DNA from: Stenotrophomonas sp. VV52
GTDB taxonomy: Bacteria; Pseudomonadota; Gammaproteobacteria; Xanthomonadales; Xanthomonadaceae
Length of the DNA stretch: 64,000 bases
Direction of reading: 5' to 3'
Assembly (NCBI RefSeq): GCF_002893095.1
Contig: NZ_PKQQ01000001.1
Coordinates: 744,001-808,000 of the forward strand
The translations under genes were made by a program, and so were the position numbers. The notes below the pieces were generated by a model. It saw only the letters and a list, made by a program, of their open reading frames with translations, did not search any database and was not told the DNA's origin. Each line of letters begins with the position of its first letter. Position 1 is the stretch's first letter. Shown one piece after another: positions 49,264-57,505 of this stretch.

Positions 49264-49554
49264 ATGTACGGACTGATTGGCAAAATGCTCACGGAACCCG
49301 GCCAGCGCGATGTGGTAATCGACATCCTGCTGCGGGGAACAGAGGCGATGCCGGGTTGCCGCAGCTACATAGTCGCGCGCGATCCGTCGAACGAGAATGC
49401 GATCTGGATCACAGAGGCATGGGACAGCGCAGAGCAGCACCGCGCTTCCCTGGCGCTGCCTTCGGTACAGCGGGCGATCGCCGAGGCGCGGCCGCACATC
49501 ACGGGATTTGGCGAGCGTTTCGAGACCGAGCCGGTCGGGGGTCATGGGATATAG
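49264..49554 (+). CDS. Antibiotic-biosynthesis-monooxygenase-family protein (putative quinol monooxygenase)
   Basis: 96 residues from the ATG at 49264, chosen because family members start MYGLIGKM; an in-frame ATG at 49231 would add 11 residues. The compact ferredoxin-like fold shows MYGLIGKMLTEPGQRDVVID, GCRSYIVARDPSNENAIWIT and EAWDSAEQHRASL, typical of the ABM family (YgiN type). These small dimeric enzymes act on quinols or aromatic substrates without cofactors. No neighbour points to a specific pathway. Confidence 0.88.
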   Translation: MYGLIGKMLTEPGQRDVVIDILLRGTEAMPGCRSYIVARDPSNENAIWITEAWDSAEQHRASLALPSVQRAIAEARPHITGFGERFETEPVGGHGI

Positions 49555-49668
49555 GGTGGTGCGGTAAGTTTTCTGATCACCGCCCAGTAGTTGTACGGGG
49601 GCGCCGGGGTAGGGCAGCTGATGCAATGACGGTTCATCGGCCATCCGGCCGTCGTCCTGGAGTCCTCC

Positions 49669-50280
49669 ATGCGCGTCGCTATGTTGTCTTCATCCGTCAT
49701 CCTCATTACTGCTGCCTTGGCCGCTGGCGCAGCCCACGCAGCGCCTCCGGCGGCGGCCCCGACCGCCCGTACCATGCCCGCCCCGGTCAATGCCGCATCT
49801 GCCGGGGTCACCCTGCAGGGCCAGATCACGGCGCTGAACACCCAGACCCGTGCTGTGACGGTGACCGGCACCGACGGCGGCGCCTTGGAGTTCGTGGCTG
49901 GGCCCGAGGTACGCAACTTCAACCAGCTCAAGGTGGGCGACAAGGTCACCCTGGACTACAACGCCGCGATCGCGCTGGCGCTTGAGCCTGCTGGCAGCGC
50001 GCCGGTTGGCGTGACCAAGTCCCAGGCCAAGACCGTGCCGGTCCGGGGCCAAAAGCCGGGCGGCGCGCGCTCCAACACCATCGAAATCGTGACAGAGGTG
50101 ACAGCGGTGAATCCAACCAGGAATACCATCGCGCTCAGGGGCCCGAGCGGCAACACGCAGCTCATCGCGGTGGAACGGCCCGACCTGCGCGCCAAGCTGC
50201 CCAGCGTGAAGCGCGGCGATCTGGTTAAAATCTCCTACACCGAGGCGGTGGCGCTGGCCATTCGGCGTGATAGCCCCTGA
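49669..50280 (+). CDS. Exported protein with two related beta domains
   Basis: 203 residues. The signal peptide ends near GAAHA. Two similar beta-barrel halves follow, each of the form VTLQGQITALNTQTRAVTVT...KVGDKVTLDYNAAIALAL, then EVTAVNPTRNTIALRGPSG...KRGDLVKISYTEAVALAI. This resembles an OB-like repeat (DUF5666 type). Likely periplasmic. Function unknown. Confidence 0.78.
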   Translation: MRVAMLSSSVILITAALAAGAAHAAPPAAAPTARTMPAPVNAASAGVTLQGQITALNTQTRAVTVTGTDGGALEFVAGPEVRNFNQLKVGDKVTLDYNAAIALALEPAGSAPVGVTKSQAKTVPVRGQKPGGARSNTIEIVTEVTAVNPTRNTIALRGPSGNTQLIAVERPDLRAKLPSVKRGDLVKISYTEAVALAIRRDSP

Positions 50281-50683
50281 CGCAACCGCGCAATCAGCGC
50301 TAATCGCGTCATGCAGTTCCACGGGCCCGGCCACTACTTGAGGTCGGGCCCGCTCCATTTCTGTGACCGCTTTCCATCGGAAATGCGCCTCACCGCACGC
50401 AATTCTAAAGATATGACGCGAATGGCCACGCGCATTGATGGTGTCAATTGGAGTTTGAAGTTCAGTAGAGAGAATCTTCTTTCGTTATGCTGATGCCCGC
50501 GACATGGTGGCACCTCGGAGCGTAAGAACTCCTGACGTGATGCAACACGATGAACTCCTATGTTGGGAGGGTGGCGAAATACAACACCCTCGGGGAAATA
50601 CGTCGCGCCGGTCACGTCACGGTTCTTAACCTCCCGACTCCCTCGCCATTCCGGCGAGGGATGCTTCCCAATGGAGGTTCACC
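50281..50683. other. Long leader/intergenic region upstream of the SymE-like gene
   Basis: 403 bp without a supported gene. A hairpin (CCCTCGCC paired with GGCGAGGG, 50640-50660) sits just before the ribosome site GGAGG (50673-50677). SymE-type toxins are normally controlled by an antisense RNA overlapping the 5' end, so such an RNA could lie here; I could not identify its promoter. Confidence 0.4.
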
Positions 50684-50998
50684 ATGTCCAATCATTCGCC
50701 CAGCACGTCAACCACCGTTACCGCCCAGCAGAAGCTCTGGTGGCGCAAGCCCAAGAGCGTGATGACCAACGCGCTGCATCACGACAGCCTTGAAACGTTC
50801 CCCGGTTGCCCGCCGATTCCCTGCGTGAAACTTCGCGGCCTTTGGATTGACGCCTTGGGCATCAAGCCGGGCACCCGCCTTTATGTGGAAACGAAGCCCG
50901 GGGTTATTGTGCTTGCGACCCAGGCGACGGATGTCGAGTTGCCCACGATGGTGGTTCGAAAGGGTGCTCGTGGCCAGATGGTGCTCGTCGGCCAGTAA
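50684..50998 (+). CDS. SymE-like type I toxin (AbrB-fold)
   Basis: 104 residues from an ATG with GGAGG 6 nt upstream. The core CVKLRGLWIDALGIKPGTRL followed by YVETKPGVIVLAT matches the SymE family, a swapped-hairpin AbrB-like fold (compare LSGxWLxxAGFxxGxxV in SymE). In E. coli SymE is SOS-induced, acts as a toxin and is repressed by the antisense RNA SymR. N- and C-terminal extensions are lineage-specific. No LexA box was recognised. It stands next to the DUF6088-Fic pair. A nonfunctional SymE relative is possible. Confidence 0.72.
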   Translation: MSNHSPSTSTTVTAQQKLWWRKPKSVMTNALHHDSLETFPGCPPIPCVKLRGLWIDALGIKPGTRLYVETKPGVIVLATQATDVELPTMVVRKGARGQMVLVGQ

Positions 50999-51021
50999 TG
51001 CACAGCATGACCACTGGAGGG

Positions 51022-51077
51022 GTAGCGCCGGCCTCTGGCCGGCGATCTACCCCCGCAGCGGTATCGCTGCGGGGGGG
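51022..51077 (+). repeat. GTAG-headed REP palindrome plus adjacent GC-rich hairpin
   Basis: GTAG at 51022 heads the palindrome GCCGGCCTCTGGCCGGC. Immediately after it a second hairpin (CCCCGCAGCG, GTAT loop, CGCTGCGGGG) spans 51051-51074. The second hairpin may end the symE transcript, although no clear T-run follows. Confidence 0.65.
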
Positions 51078-51150
51078 TAATCGAGGCAATCGGCAGCTTG
51101 TGCACACCTAACGCTTTGATTTGTAGGATTTTATAAGGTTTCCAAGGTGC

Positions 51151-51156
51151 TATAAT
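51151..51156 (+). promoter_or_regulatory. Promoter -10 and possible operator of the DUF6088-Fic pair
   Basis: TATAAT at 51151-51156 lies 27 bp before the ATG in an AT-rich island. TTATA at 51131 and TATAA at 51151 form an interrupted inverted repeat over the promoter, a plausible self-repression site for the antitoxin. No clear -35 hexamer. Confidence 0.45.
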
Positions 51157-51183
51157 AGGGTCTCGCCACAGCCACGCCGGGCC

Positions 51184-51879
51184 ATGAAGCTCAAGCAGCG
51201 TATTCGCTTATCAATCCAACGCCGCGCCGGAAGCGTGGTGCTGCGCTCCGAGTTGGCGCCGCTTGGCAGTCCTTCGCAGGTCTCAGTCGCGCTGAAGGAA
51301 CTCCAGAGCGAGGGCGAACTGATCCGCATGGGCCTTGGCGTCTATGCAAAGGCGGTCCGTGATGCTGAGAGTGGCGAAGTTCGGCCAAGCGCTGACATGG
51401 AGACACTCGTTCGCGAAACGGCACAAAAGCTCAGGCTGGCTGAAGGTGAGTCGGTTATCGCACCGTTGACGCAAGGAGAAAGCGCCGGCTCCATGGTGCT
51501 GGACACCGGGCATCGACGCGTATCGCGCAAGCTCTCACTGGGTGATCAGTCATTGACGTATGTCAATGACCGGACGCGGGCAGATAACGGGTCCAGCTCG
51601 GCGAAGGAGGGTGGCATGAGGATTCCCACTACTGGCGTGGCTGATTACATACGTCGTTTGGCGAAGCGATACGGCGTCAGCTACACCGAAACCCCGGGGG
51701 ACCGGTGGGCTGAGACAGTAACCCGCTTGGCTGGCGATGAAGTTCAATCAGGCCCTATCCAGGATCTTCTGGTGGCACTCAAGCGCGCAGGGCGACTTTC
51801 CAGCTTCGACATGGCGGCGTTGCTGGTGAACTACCTTCGGGAGCAGAAGCAACGTGTTCGATCCGTTCAAGGACTTTGA
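51184..51879 (+). CDS. DUF6088/AbiEi-like winged-helix antitoxin
   Basis: 231 residues. The N-terminal segment (RIRLSIQRRAGSVVLRSEL; VSVALKELQSEGELIRMGLG; VYAKA) is the winged-helix pattern of DUF6088/AbiEi-type regulators. The C-terminal half is helical and of unknown fold. Residues 138-143 (SSAKEG) fit the [S/T]xxxE[G/N] consensus of Fic-inhibiting antitoxins, though the Gly-rich context makes this uncertain. The stop overlaps the Fic gene by 26 bp, so the two are co-translated. Likely the antitoxin and autorepressor of the pair. Confidence 0.75.
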   Translation: MKLKQRIRLSIQRRAGSVVLRSELAPLGSPSQVSVALKELQSEGELIRMGLGVYAKAVRDAESGEVRPSADMETLVRETAQKLRLAEGESVIAPLTQGESAGSMVLDTGHRRVSRKLSLGDQSLTYVNDRTRADNGSSSAKEGGMRIPTTGVADYIRRLAKRYGVSYTETPGDRWAETVTRLAGDEVQSGPIQDLLVALKRAGRLSSFDMAALLVNYLREQKQRVRSVQGL

Positions 51880-52582
51880 GCAAAGAGGCTACCTTCGAAA
51901 CCACTTCGCCGAGAAGGATCCGGACGTCGTGCGAAAGCTCGAACACGAACTCTTTCGATCGAACCTCGAGGATGCGATCAACTATCTGATTGGACGGAGG
52001 GTGTTGGGCTATGCGGACTTTCTGCAGGTTCATCGTGCCCTCTTCGCTGGACTCTATCCTTGGGCAGGCCAGGATCGCGCAGTTCTGGCGCCTGACATCG
52101 CGGTAAGCAAAGCCGGGACGTGGTTCAGCCACCCGCTCGATGCGCAGCGTGCAGTTGAAGCCGCCTTTGACATTGCCAAAGATCCGACACTGTTGCGAGC
52201 GCGCCACGGGGAGGTCATGGGTCTATTCGCCTTCGGGCATCCGTTCCTCGACGGCAATGGCCGCACGATGCTGATCGTGCATAGCGAGCTATGCCATCGT
52301 GCAGGCTTCAGCATCGAATGGAGCCGTACGCGGAAAACTGACTACCTGACAGTGCTGACTGCGGAGATCGCATCTCCAGGCCGGGGATTACTGGACAGCT
52401 ACCTCAATGCGTTCGTCGGCGCCCAGCAGCCACGCCACTCCTGGGGCGGCTCAATACACTCTCTTTCCGGACTTGATGGAAGGGGCGCGCAAGATGCAGT
52501 AGAAGGCATCTATAGCGAAGCGAATGTATCCGAGAAGTACCGTGAGCTGCAGCGGCAGCGCTGCTATCAAGCGACGCAGTAA
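51854..52582 (+). CDS. Fic-domain protein (putative AMP-transferring toxin)
   Basis: 242 residues from a GTG overlapping the upstream gene. The complete Fic motif HPFLDGNGR is at 129-137 with catalytic His129. Upstream AGLYPWAGQDR and downstream TVLTAEIASPG fit the Fic fold. No [S/T]xxxE[G/N] inhibitory helix was found in the protein itself, so inhibition would have to come from a partner (class I arrangement). Fic proteins transfer AMP, or less often other groups, to targets such as gyrase. With DUF6088 this forms a toxin-antitoxin-like unit. Target unknown. Confidence 0.88.
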   Translation: MFDPFKDFEQRGYLRNHFAEKDPDVVRKLEHELFRSNLEDAINYLIGRRVLGYADFLQVHRALFAGLYPWAGQDRAVLAPDIAVSKAGTWFSHPLDAQRAVEAAFDIAKDPTLLRARHGEVMGLFAFGHPFLDGNGRTMLIVHSELCHRAGFSIEWSRTRKTDYLTVLTAEIASPGRGLLDSYLNAFVGAQQPRHSWGGSIHSLSGLDGRGAQDAVEGIYSEANVSEKYRELQRQRCYQATQ

Positions 52583-52803
52583 CTCACCCCTCGATTCGAT
52601 AAGCCCCGCTTTAGTTTGCTTTCCTGTTTTGCCGGAGGTGGCGCAGAGGTGTGTAACGTGAGCGTCCAGTCGGTGTTCGCGAGTCGTGACGACTTCGAGA
52701 AGCTTGCCTTCACCTCTATCGCCGCAAACGTAGAACGGTACGCAAAACGTCCACAGTAGAAGTACGCAAGGCCGCCTGCGTCGCTTTCCGGATACTCGGG
52801 CGC

Positions 52804-55781
52804 ATGCAGACGTCAACGACGAATACGCGTCACACGCCACGCGTCGATGGATTGCATCGCTGCGTGCGGCTCGCCTGCGGAAGCGCACTGCTTTCGATTG
52901 TTGTGCCCGCCTGGGCTGCCTGTGACATCACGGCACCTGCTTCGCTGCAGACGGTGACATGCACAGGCGCTGCACCCAATCCGTTCACCACCGCAGTCAC
53001 AAGCACAGCTGGAGCTAGAGGTGTCACGGTGCATGTAAGCGCCGGCGCCCAGCTTGCGGTATCCGCAGGCAATGCGATCTTCCTTCAAGGCGGAAGCGGC
53101 CACACGATAGTCAACGATGGCAGCATCAGCTCCGCCGCAGGCACGGCGCTTTTCCTCAACGGCGCAACGCGCGTCGAAAATCGCGGAACCATCAGTGGTG
53201 CGGCCGGAGGCATCGTGTCCGGCGCTGGCAACGACCAGCTGGAGATGCTGGGCGGATCCATTGCCGGCGGGGTCGTGCAGGGCGCAGGCGATGATGCGAT
53301 CGTCATCAATGGTGGAAGCATCAGCAGCATCGATCAGGGGGCAGGCCAGGACAGCCTGGAGATCAGCGGCGGCACTGTGAGCGGGATCGTGCAGCAGGGC
53401 GGCGGTGTCGACACGTTCCTGATGACCGGCGGCAGCATCGGAGCGTTGCTGCAGGGCGATGCACTGGATCGCTTCCGCATGACCGACGGCCGCATCGTCG
53501 GCGCATTCGAAGATGGTGACTACGCGGAGATGACCGGTGGGCGCATCGGCCGGGTCAACATGAAGCTGGACGACAACACCTTCCTGATGTCCGGCGGGAC
53601 CATCGATGGCAACCTTGTCACCGGCTTCGGCGCCGATACCATCGTGGTCTCCGGTGGCTACATCGGCGGCAACATCAGCGTGAGCGGCGGCAACGACGCC
53701 ATCACCATCACCGGGGGCGCCGTACGCGGCGAGATCCGGCTCAGCTTTGGCAATGACAGCCTCGACTGGAACACGGGCGGCGTGGTGTACGAGGCGGTGG
53801 ACCTTGGCGAAGGCGACGACCGCGCCAGCCTGGCCAACCTCAACCTGGCCCATCTGGGTGCTCTGCCGGTGTTCGACGGCGGGTTGGGCACCGACACGCT
53901 CACCATGGACAACGTCAAAACCAATGGGTCGCCCGGTTCGCCGGTTGGGAGGCCGTGGCGCTTCGGGATGACAGCCAGCTGACCTTCGATGGCGATCTGC
54001 GCCTGGGCGATGCTGGCAGTGGAACGGGAAATTTGACCGTAGACGCCACCAGCACTCTGTTCGCAGGAGGTTTCAACGCGGACATTGTGGCCTTCAATGC
54101 AGCGCTGCCGGTAGGCGTGACCAATGCAGGCCGGATCGATCTCAGCAACGCGGGCGGTGGCGCCGGCGATGTCTTCACCATCGCCGGCAACTACACCGGC
54201 AATGGCGGCGCGCTGTATCTGGACACGGTGCTGGGCGCTGATGATTCTGCGTCGGATCGGCTGGTGATCTCCAACGGCGTGGCCAGCGGCACTACCGGCA
54301 TCGGCATTCTCAACGCGGGAGGCACCGGCGCTGAAACCGTTGCAGACGGCATCCTGGTGGTACAGGCGATCAACGGCGCCAGCACCAGCCCCACCGCCTT
54401 CGCGCTTTACAACCCGGTCGCAGCGGGCGCGTTCGAGTACTTCCTGTTCAAGGGCGGCGCAAGCGCGGGCAGTGGCGAGAACTGGTACCTGCGCTCGACC
54501 GCGCTCAACGGTGCCCCGCCAGCGCCGACTCTACCGCCTCCGGGGATCGGGTCGGTCACCCCGGAGCCGCCACCGCCGGAACCGCTGGGCGTCCCGCCTG
54601 CAGCGCTGCCGCCACCGCCATCGCCCGATCTTCCCGAGGTCATGAATCCGGTCGTGGCCGAGCCCGAGCCGCCTCCTGTTCCGGCCGATCCGGCACCCGT
54701 GCCACCGCCGCAGGATGACGTGCCGCCGCCGGTTCCCACTGCGGTGGAAGCCGTGCCAGGCCCAATGGCTGAACCTCCGACACCCGATGCGCGCCCGTCG
54801 GACGAACCCATCGTGCCGCTGTACCGGCTGGAAACCGGGTTGTACTCGGTACTGCCACCGCTGCTGCGCGAGACCAGCCTCGCCAGCCTGGGCACCTTCC
54901 ATGAGCGCCAGGGCGAGCAGCGCCTGCTGGACGGGCAGGGGGGATTCCGTGCGGCGTGGGCACGCCTGTTGGGCCAGAGCCACCGGCAGGCCTGGGAGGG
55001 CGATGCCCAGCCCGGTTTCGACGGCGATATCCAAGGGGTGCAGGCAGGGCTGGACCTGTATGCAAACGCGGGGGGCAGCTATCGCGACCAGTTCGGCGTG
55101 TTCGTGGGGCGCACCCGCGCACAGGGCAACGTGCAGGGGTTTGCCATCGGGTGGGAGAACGTCGCGGTTGGGCGTACGCGCCTGGACGACAAGCACGCGG
55201 GCCTGTACTGGACCCGCGCTGGCAGCGCGGGCGGCTACCTGGACGCGGTGGTGATGCAGAGCCGGTACAACGGTGACGCCACTTCCGCGCGTGGGATCGG
55301 CATCGACGTGGATGGCGACGGCACCACCGCGTCGGTGGAAGTGGGCAAGCCCCTCGTGCGGCTGGGCCAGTCGGCCTGGTGGCTGGAACCGCAGCTGCAG
55401 GTGATCTGGCAGCGCACTGCCCTGGACGACACCGCCGACCGCATCGCGCAGCTGCGCTTTGCCAGCGAGCGTGCCTGGACCGGCCGCATCGGCCTGCGCC
55501 TGGCCGGCGATTACGGGATTGCCGGCAACGGTTGGGAGCCGTACTTCAAGGTCAATTACTGGCAGACGCTGGATGGGCAGGACCGGGTCGACTTCGATAC
55601 GAACCGCATCACCAGCGAGCAGGGCGGCCGTGCTCTGGAGGCTGGGTTTGGCATGGTGGCGCGCTTCAACGCCACGGTGAGTGCGATCGCGGTGGTGGGC
55701 TACACGTGGGATCTTGAGAGCAGCCGGCAGAAGGAACGTCGGGTGTTTGAGGGGAATGTGGGGTTGCGGCTGGATTTTTAG
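52804..55781 (+). pseudogene. Second autotransporter, broken by a one-base frameshift
   Basis: From ATG 52804 the frame encodes a signal (ending VPAWA) and a beta-helical passenger with repeated SGGTV, GAGDD and TGGSI turns. It then drifts into non-coding-like sequence after DNVKTNG and stops at 53982. The other frame continues naturally as VARFAGWEAV at 53928 and runs to 55781. It carries more passenger, a Pro-rich linker near 54530-54800 and an autotransporter barrel ending VGLRLDF. Restoring one base in the GGG at 53926-53928 (GGGG) joins the two as KTNGVARFAGWEAV, giving about 992 residues. As written no barrel is made. The 3' end is repeated at 57075. Confidence 0.85.
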
Positions 55782-55850
55782 TAGGCACGACACCTGCACT
55801 CTACATCCCATGCAGGATAGGGTGGACTGCTGCTGGCCAATGGGGTACCG

Positions 55851-55870
55851 TGTCTGAAATATTTGACACT
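55851..55870 (+). promoter_or_regulatory. Candidate operator of the XRE-AbiEii module
   Basis: TGTCTGAAATATTTGACACT lies 16 bp upstream of the XRE ATG. It contains a perfect 8-bp palindrome (AAATATTT) with TGTC and GACA arms on either side. Position and symmetry suit autoregulation by the XRE protein. Confidence 0.35.
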
Positions 55871-55886
55871 TGAGAAGGGCATTCCC

Positions 55887-56384
55887 ATGATCAGTCATCT
55901 TGCTCAAATGGGCGACTCGATCAAGTCCAGGCGATCCGAGCTGGGCCTTTCCCAAGCGCTTCTAGCCAAAATGTCTGGACTGACACGGCAAACAATCAGC
56001 GGGCTGGAGAGCGGAAAGCTCAAGGACCTCGGCTTCAACCGGGTCTGCCAAGTGCTGAACATCATTGGACTAAGTCCCGGGGAGCCATCGACTGACTCGC
56101 GGAAGTCCAAGAAGGGACTCTGGATGGCGGCGAGTACGGCGAACGTGAGCTATAAGAATGCGGTGAGCCCTTCTGAACTGTCGCACGTATTCGCCACTGG
56201 GAACGTGCCTCACCAGTTCATTGCACACGTCGCCACCCTTTTGGAGGAAGCGCCATTGCCATTGCTGGTCATGGCCGTCGAAGAAGCCGCCGCCGCGGAG
56301 CAGGTTTCTCCGCAGGTGATCTGGAAGAACCTGGCATCAATCTATGAGCGGCTCGACCTTGTTCGGCGTGGATTGTTCGAGTGA
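55887..56384 (+). CDS. XRE-family helix-turn-helix antitoxin
   Basis: 165 residues from the ATG at 55887; AGAAGGG lies upstream, and an in-frame TTG at 55863 is unlikely. The HTH spans about 11-65 (MGDSIKSRRSELGLSQALLA; MSGLTRQTISGLESGK). The C-terminal helical region (FIAHVATLLEEAPLPLLVMA) probably binds the toxin or dimerises. The stop overlaps the next start by 4 bp (GTGA). This is the usual regulator of AbiEii-type nucleotidyltransferase toxins. Confidence 0.85.
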   Translation: MISHLAQMGDSIKSRRSELGLSQALLAKMSGLTRQTISGLESGKLKDLGFNRVCQVLNIIGLSPGEPSTDSRKSKKGLWMAASTANVSYKNAVSPSELSHVFATGNVPHQFIAHVATLLEEAPLPLLVMAVEEAAAAEQVSPQVIWKNLASIYERLDLVRRGLFE

Positions 56385-57055
56385 AGGCGCCCAAGGGAGT
56401 TCGATCCGTCGATCTGCCGAATGGACCGTGGCAGCCGTTGTTCACCCGGGCAATGTCACTGATGGAGAATCTGGAGGCCCGAGTCGGTGAGCCAAAGCCG
56501 TTTTGGACCTTTGGCGGCGGCACTGTATTGATGTTTCGATACGATCATCGATCCAGTAAGGATATCGACATATTTGTGCCTGATCCACAGTACCTTGGTT
56601 ACTTCACGCCGCGCCTTTCCGATGAGGTCGCGGACCTGACGACGAACTACGTCGAGGATGCGAGCTCGTACGTAAAGCTGATGTTTGCGGAAGGCGATGT
56701 TGACTTCGTTGCATCTCCAAACTTGCTAAAGGATGCATGGGAGTGGTGGAACATTGACGGTCATGCCGTCCGCGTCGAGAAAGCAGAAGAGATAATTGCG
56801 AAGAAGATGTACCACCGTGGCCAACAGGCTACCGCCCGTGACTTGTTCGATCTGTGCCTGGTAATTGAGCAGAATAGCGAGGCGCTCTCCCTGGCCGCCC
56901 CCTTCCTGTTGCGATACAGGACAGAATTCCTGGCGCGCATCAATGCTCGCCCGATCTCGCTCGAGTCAGCATTCGAGGCTATAGATAGACGCGGCTACAC
57001 ACCTACGCTGGATCATTGCACGCAGGTAGCGGGCGATTTCCTGCTCTCGCTTTAG
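56381..57055 (+). CDS. AbiEii/AbiGii-family nucleotidyltransferase toxin
   Basis: 224 residues from a GTG overlapping the XRE stop. The minimal nucleotidyltransferase signature is visible: FGGGTVL at 44-50, then SSKDIDIF with Asp61 and Asp63 as likely metal ligands. A third acidic strand (DVDFVAS) and KAEEIIAKKMYHRGQQATARD are typical of the AbiEii/AbiGii family. Such toxins add nucleotides to tRNA or block growth, and give phage abortive infection with their partner. Base composition is more AT-rich than the flanks, suggesting transfer. Confidence 0.88.
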   Translation: MKAPKGVRSVDLPNGPWQPLFTRAMSLMENLEARVGEPKPFWTFGGGTVLMFRYDHRSSKDIDIFVPDPQYLGYFTPRLSDEVADLTTNYVEDASSYVKLMFAEGDVDFVASPNLLKDAWEWWNIDGHAVRVEKAEEIIAKKMYHRGQQATARDLFDLCLVIEQNSEALSLAAPFLLRYRTEFLARINARPISLESAFEAIDRRGYTPTLDHCTQVAGDFLLSL

Positions 57056-57074
57056 GCACGCGGGGGAGCTTGGG

Positions 57075-57266
57075 CTTCTCGATACGAACCGCATCGCCAG
57101 CGAGCAGGGCGGCCGCGCCCTGAAGGCCGGGCTTGGCATGGCGGCCCGGTTCAACGCCACGATGAGCGCGTTCGCGGTGGTGGACTACACGTGGGATATG
57201 GAGAGCGGTCGGCAGAAGGTGCGCTGGGCGTTTGAAGGGAATGTGGGGCTGCGGCTCGACTTCTAG
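57075..57266 (+). pseudogene. Remnant copy of the autotransporter 3' end
   Basis: From 57081 to the TAG at 57264-57266 the DNA encodes 61 residues (DTNRIASEQGGRALKAGLGM onward, ending VGLRLDF). These align without gaps to the last 61 residues of the autotransporter at 55596-55781. By hand 49 of 61 residues match. There is no start, signal or upstream barrel. It is either what is left of a neighbouring paralogue or the original 3' end displaced by the toxin-antitoxin insert. Confidence 0.88.
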
Positions 57267-57505
57267 CTCAGTGAGGCCGCAAGCGGCGATCACAGCAGGT
57301 GGGAGCTCGCTCGACCGATCTACCCACAGCTCAAATGCGACAGCGCCGCAGTGAGTTTCGCGTTGCCGATCTTTGGGTGTCATCCCGTGCGGCGCAAGGC
57401 TTCACGCCGATTTATTCCAGCGCGATCTTCCGTTCGCCGTAGTGCCTTGTGGGAATGGGAGGTATTCGCATTTAGGATGGCGCCCCGATCCGAGTGGCAC
57501 CCCCA

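Larger units (their letters stand above)
55782..57060 (+). other. XRE-AbiEii toxin-antitoxin insert bounded by 8-bp direct repeats
   Basis: TAGGCACG occurs at 55782-55789, directly after the autotransporter stop, and again at 57053-57060, where it includes the toxin gene's TAG stop. Between them lie the two-gene module and its leader. Immediately downstream (57075-57266) is a second, diverged copy of the autotransporter 3' end. The arrangement looks like an insertion or recombination event at the gene's 3' end. No integrase or transposase is present. Confidence 0.5.
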
